From Anisus vortex (Eukaryota > Mollusca > Gastropoda > Planorbidae), in contig OX421497.1 of assembly GCA_949126835.1 (NCBI GenBank), positions 17,679,823 through 17,743,822 on the forward strand: a stretch of DNA of 64,000 bases, written 5' to 3'. The notes beneath the pieces were generated by a model that was not told where the DNA came from, searched no databases, and was given only the letters and a program-made list of their open reading frames with translations. Each line of letters starts with the position of its first letter. Positions within the stretch are counted from its first letter, which is position 1. Position numbers and translations under genes: made by a program. This document shows positions 60,901 through 64,000 of the stretch, in pieces.

Positions 60901-62042
60901 TCTGTCTGCTTCCTGAAATGAACTAAGTTACTATTATTATTTACACCACTGTTCTTATTATTGTTTTCACTTGTCTCTTTTGGTTTACTAGCCTCCTTGG
61001 GCTCTGGTTTGTGCACTTTGGGTTTGTCAGCATAATATGGCTTTATGCTGGCGTGAATTATGGCATAGTTATCTGCCAATCTAGCAGCTTCATGCACATC
61101 TTCAACCCCTCGGTCTGAGATGTGGGTTTTAATATCCACTCGAATACAATCATTGAATTCCTCAAACAATATTAGGTTCTTGAGTTTATCAAACTCACTT
61201 ACATTCTGTGACCTTAGCCACTGTTCTAACATTTTCTCCTTTTGTCTCAAAAAGTCTACATGAGTTTGATCATATGCCTTCTTTCCGTCTCTAAATAGCT
61301 TTCTATATTTTTCTGGTGTCAGGGAATAACTTTTTAGCACCCTATCTTTGATTACTTCATAGTCATTTATTTCCTCGGGTGTTAAACTCAACACTACGTC
61401 CAATGCTTTTCCTTTGTTGAGAGTTGACCTTAACAATAAAGCCATCTTATCATCAGGGAACTGATAATCTACAGCTATCCTCTCAAAAAGCAAAAAGAAA
61501 TCTTGAACATCTTCTTCTCTGAATATAGGCAAGTGTTGCTTCATTGCGCTAATATCCATACCATTGCTGTCCCTACGATGGTCAGGTCTGTTCATGCGTG
61601 CCATCTCTATCCTTTCTCTGCTTTCAATCCTAATTCTTTCATTTTCCCTTTCAGTTTCTATCCTAATTCTTTCATTTTCTATCCTAATTCTTTCCAATTC
61701 CATTCTCTTCATAGCTAATTGGAATTTTAGGTTTTCACTCAACCCTTCATCTTCATCATTGTTTGATGATCTAGATGACATATTTCTTACCTCGTCTCCG
61801 TGGGCAATTACCTCGCCCCCACTGGGAGCTACATAACCTTCATTGATATCGTTCTGTCCCACTTCAACTACACTACTAGTGTTCATGGCATTCTGCCCGT
61901 TCAAACATGTCATAATTTCTTTGGTCAAACGATTACGATTAGGTCTTGCCTGTCCTGCCTCAATCCCAAAGGACTCAGCTAATTCTTTTAGTTCAGCAAA
62001 TGACATGGCATTAAGTTCCTCACTTGATATATTCGAAGCCAT
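57882..62042 (-). CDS. gag-pol polyprotein of a Gmr1-like (Ty3/gypsy-type) LTR element, frame-truncated
   Basis: 1,386 codons from the ATG at 62042. In order the frame has a charged coiled region with ERIRIE repeats (about 104-150), a capsid-like helical region (about 160-330), and a CCHC knuckle CFNCKKEGHMKKDC (about 389-402). Next come an aspartic protease (LRDTGSAVS at about 515-523, ILGND), the integrase zinc finger (H-x6-H ... CKTCHVC, about 769-809), and the integrase core D, D, E (about 840, 899, 935). GPY/F and reverse transcriptase through YLDD (about 1150-1370) follow. Gag and pol share one frame. Integrase precedes reverse transcriptase, the reverse of normal Ty3/gypsy order. The frame ends in about 18 foreign residues where the internal duplication joins, losing the end of reverse transcriptase and RNase H. 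Confidence 0.92.
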   Translation of the reverse strand: MASNISSEELNAMSFAELKELAESFGIEAGQARPNRNRLTKEIMTCLNGQNAMNTSSVVEVGQNDINEGYVAPSGGEVIAHGDEVRNMSSRSSNNDEDEGLSENLKFQLAMKRMELERIRIENERIRIETERENERIRIESRERIEMARMNRPDHRRDSNGMDISAMKQHLPIFREEDVQDFFLLFERIAVDYQFPDDKMALLLRSTLNKGKALDVVLSLTPEEINDYEVIKDRVLKSYSLTPEKYRKLFRDGKKAYDQTHVDFLRQKEKMLEQWLRSQNVSEFDKLKNLILFEEFNDCIRVDIKTHISDRGVEDVHEAARLADNYAIIHASIKPYYADKPKVHKPEPKEASKPKETSENNNKNSGVNNNSNLVHFRKQTDVNKAKVVCFNCKKEGHMKKDCWILTKKQGAILHCVRVQKDSKQTEEVCNTGSRNSKEMRPASPIVVESMVFENSLSKVKENSCTQSIMLSEGREEQMVPEVPEEDDLSDFRPFVYEGTVSTEVDVLSKKKIQILRDTGSAVSVILEGSVPLTDATSTGESVVLRGASMEAVEAPLHRIKLESDIFTGNIVVGVWRALPVKGVSMILGNDIMGGRVTVEPMVKVLETKMAEDKNLRPANERPTCALTRAMQKKKSVKTPATPCSATKDVLVCSEDTHANETVITETPDIDLSATFFAELTTGDATENDNILSPKQKLVKEQLNDEVIMQLRMKAVDEKTADAMAECFYIKDEVLMRKSKPLNSGTNEWDSIHQIVIPKCYRQDILRMAHDLPFAGHMGVRKTHHRILPYFYWPGLRRDVEQYCKTCHVCQMVGRPNQRIPVAPLQPIPAFDEPFSHILIDCVGPLPKTKAGFQYLLTVMCSSTRFPEAIPLRNITTVKVVDALTNFFTRYGLPKTVQSDQGTNFTSNIFKQVMEQLGISHRLSSAYHPESQGALERFHQTLKSMLKKYCYENEKDWDKGVPYVLFAAREATQESLGFSPFELVYGHSVRGPLKLLHETWLTDSEPIGLLSYVDKFKNRLYHAFNHVKIHFPQMQERMRQNYDRKATARTFAPGDKVLVFLPLQNQPLSAKFSGPYEIESKLGEVNYLIKTPDRRQKQRVCHINLLKPYVSREKSKPREVPMISLARVPTDLSRIEYKFAESKLNNTDALKSLDTRLQHLPVEDKEKIIELVHEYKSLFTDVPRRTHLIEHDVVLTEGARPIKQHPYRVNPIRLEHIRAEVKYMLENDIVEECDSEWSSPCVLVPKADNTLRFCTDFRKLNNLTKTDSYPIPRIDDLIDKIGDATYVTKIDLLSAYFQIPLTPRAQEVSAFVTPDGLYRYKVMPFGLRNAPATFQRLINTLTRGIFQCNAYLDDIVVYSTDFKTHVSQLRSTPADTSVRRTIQSYTH
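57938..59579 (-). repeat. Internal tandem duplication of pol, upstream copy (1,642 bp)
   Basis: Partner of 56296-57937. Here the segment is continuous with gag, protease and the integrase zinc finger. Confidence 0.92.
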
Positions 62043-62284
62043 AGTATAGCGTTCGAAATATTTGTTATAGTAGAGTAGTATATATTGTATAATAAAATAT
62101 AAAGTTCCAACTTACGATTTGTCCAGAAATTTGCACAATATAATATTAAACACTTCGTGGAATCTTCACACTTCCCAAGGAATAAAAACGCAAACCAGTT
62201 CTCTCCTCTTTTTAAAAAGAATAGTTTCACAGTCATGAAAACGAAACACAAATATGCCGCTCTCAGTACTACTAATGTCACAAA

Positions 62285-62461
62285 ATATTTATAGGTCAGG
62301 AAAAAATATAACTCAAATTTTCCAGACGAGATCAACAAATTTTTTCCAATCCTAGATCAAGAAAAGTAGAACTCAAATCTACCGAACGAGACTACCAAAT
62401 CTTGTCAATCCTAGGTCAGGAAAAGTAGAACTCAAATATACCGGGCGAGACCACCAAATTT
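62285..62461 (-). promoter_or_regulatory. Leader with three ~60-bp repeats and the primer-binding site
   Basis: Between the 5' LTR and gag, three imperfect repeats of about 60 bp each carry AGGTCAGGAAAAGTAGAACT-like sequence, then a GAGACCACCAAAT-like segment. The unit next to the LTR gives, on the minus strand, TGGTGGTCTCGCCCGG (62441-62456), five bases after the LTR. It starts with the TGG expected to pair with a tRNA CCA end. The tRNA was not identified. The other two units have diverged versions of the site. Confidence 0.55.
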
Positions 62462-63134
62462 TGTTACGTCCACAATCCCCTTGTGGCCAGAGCTGTGTAG
62501 ATCTTGCTGATAATTCTCGTTAGTCCTAGGGGAGACTTTAATTATTAGTATTTATGTTTCAGTATTACACGAACTCTTCTTATAGTCCTGGGCACAAATT
62601 CAGTATTTGTATTCCAACATTTCCTTTCTTGTAAATTATGGTAGTAGATAAATCTTATAGTAATGTATACAACACAATAGGATAGTAACTTGACAAAGAA
62701 GCTTCAGTGTAACTGTTGTTGATAGTTTATTTCAGGTGGTATGTTCAATATATACAATATATCTATTATGTATAGTTAGAATAAAATAGTGCAAACACAA
62801 ACGTTCAAAGGAACATATTTTGAAACTCTCTGTCTTTCAGACAAAACAAATCATTAAATACTATCCGAGTGTTGCAAGGGACAGACCCACTACCAGTAGG
62901 GGTGAAAATCATGGTAACATTACAAAACTCATAACAAAACGATATGAACTTCCCCTATTAAATAATGAGTCGTTCCCAGACTCTGAGAATTTGAGATCAA
63001 CACAGAATCCCAGCATTACCTAGAACCTTTCGTTTTCCTACTAAACGTCCTAATATTGTGTGTAGTAAGAAAAGAGAGAGAGAGGAGAATAAACATTGCG
63101 TGTTCCAATTCTTGGAAAAACAATATACATGACA
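62462..63134 (-). repeat. 5' LTR of the Gmr1-like element
   Basis: 673 bp with TG...CA termini, differing from the 3' LTR at three positions I could see (near 62648, 62773 and 62872). It should carry the promoter and polyadenylation signal of the element. A clear TATA box could not be singled out. Confidence 0.93.
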
Positions 63135-64000
63135 GTACCCTAGGTGGGGAGTGAAGTGAAGTGCATGTACTGCGGAGACTGTACCCTAGGTGGGGAGTGA
63201 ATTGAAGTGCATGTACTGTGGAGACCGTACCCTAGGTGGGGAGTGAAGTGAAGTGCATGTACTGCGGAGACTGTACCCTAGGTGGGGAGTGAATTGAAGT
63301 GCATGTACTGTGGAGACCGTACCCTAGGTGGGGAGTGAAGTGAAGTGCATGTACTGCGGAGACCGTACCCTAGGTGGGGAGTGAAGTGAAGTGCATGTAC
63401 TGCGGAGACTGTACCCTAGGTGGGGAGTGAATTGAAGTGCATGTACTGTGGAGACCGTACCCTAGGTGGGGAGTGAAGTGAAGTGCATGTTCTACGGAGA
63501 CCGTACCCTAGGTGGGGAGTGAAGTGAAGTGCATGTACTGCGTAGACCGTACCCTAGGTGGGGAGTGAAGTGAAGTGCATGTACTGCGGAGACCGTAACC
63601 TAGGTGGGGAGTGAAGTGAAGTGCATGTACTGCGGAGACCGTAGCCTAGGTGGGGAGTGAAGTGAAGTGCATGTACTGCGGAGACCGTAACCTAGGTGGG
63701 GAGTGATTTGAAGTGCATGTACTGCGGAGACCGTACCCTAGGTGGGGAGTGAATTGAAGTGCATGTACTGTGGAGACCGTATCTTAGGTGGGGAGTGAAT
63801 TGAAGTGCATGTACTGCGGAGACCGTACCCTAGGTGGGGAGTGAATTTAAGTGCATGTACTGTGGAGACCGTACCCTAGGTGGGGAATGAATTGAAGTGC
63901 ATGTACTGTGGAGACCGTATCTTAGGTGGGGAGTGAATTGAAGTGCATGTACTGCGGAGACCGTACCCTAGGTGGGGAGTGAATTGAAGTGCATGTACTG
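63135..64000. repeat. 46-bp GC-rich satellite, right part
   Basis: It continues the array of 53030-53628 and runs off the window edge. The first unit starts with the target duplication GTAC and keeps register with the left part. Confidence 0.95.

Larger units (their letters stand above)
53629..64000 (-). other. LTR retrotransposon (53629-63134) within the satellite: overall note
   Basis: The element is 9,506 bp long, reads right to left, and has 673-bp LTRs and a 4-bp target duplication GTAC (53625-53628 and 63135-63138). The satellite flanks it on both sides in the same orientation and register, which makes the insertion unambiguous. Confidence 0.85.

Noticed and set aside
53030..64000. Relationship between the two 46-bp satellites (13.4 kb and 53 kb)
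   Set aside because: Only the unit length agrees. Base composition and sequence differ, and the GC-rich unit does not divide into two similar 23-bp halves.

Overview
The window looks like nuclear DNA of a mollusc, most probably a gastropod snail. The evidence is AT-rich sequence, spliced immunoglobulin-like exons with consistent phases, and dense animal-type mobile elements: tRNA-derived SINEs, LINE fragments, hAT relics, a Helitron relic and a Ty3/gypsy-type LTR element. The mollusc assignment is inference from repeat style and overall look. No search was possible.

The host genes are two neighbouring members of one family, both on the minus strand and read right to left. Gene 1 runs from beyond about 51.5 kb down to about 31 kb. 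Its visible exons are B1, B2, C1, C2, D, E, a transmembrane exon and a cytoplasmic exon. Gene 2 starts at a probable signal-peptide exon near 21.2 kb and continues past the left edge. Its exons are A, then B1-B2-C1-C2-D twice. All junctions keep reading phase: phase 1 everywhere except the phase-0 intron between B1 and B2. The proteins would be type I membrane receptors with several Ig-like domains. The tail of gene 1 carries two ITIM-type tyrosine motifs (SVYFTV, VDYLAL) and a further YxxL. This suggests signalling or immune-type recognition, but no function is shown by the sequence.

Layout: 1-6.2 kb is the downstream copy of a duplicated five-exon module. 6.2-7.5 kb is a mobile-element spacer. 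7.5-13.2 kb is the upstream module copy. 13.4-17.4 kb is a nested satellite (46-bp units made of two 23-bp units). 17.7-18.0 kb is exon A, followed by a 58-bp repeat. 18.6-27.2 kb is mostly non-coding, with the signal-peptide exon, L1-like and hAT remains. 27.2-31.0 kb is a 36/39-bp minisatellite abutting the cytoplasmic exon. 31-52 kb is gene 1, with introns full of SINEs, MITEs, hAT, Helitron and LINE relics. 53.0-64.0 kb is a 46-bp GC-rich satellite interrupted by a 9.5-kb LTR retrotransposon.

The LTR element has 673-bp LTRs that differ at only three positions I could see, a 4-bp target duplication, and the unusual order gag-protease-integrase-reverse transcriptase-RNase H. That order with gypsy-type enzymes is the mark of Gmr1-like elements. 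A 1,642-bp internal tandem duplication breaks its reading frame. The splice models rest on consensus sites, phase agreement and similarity between copies. They are not confirmed by transcripts.
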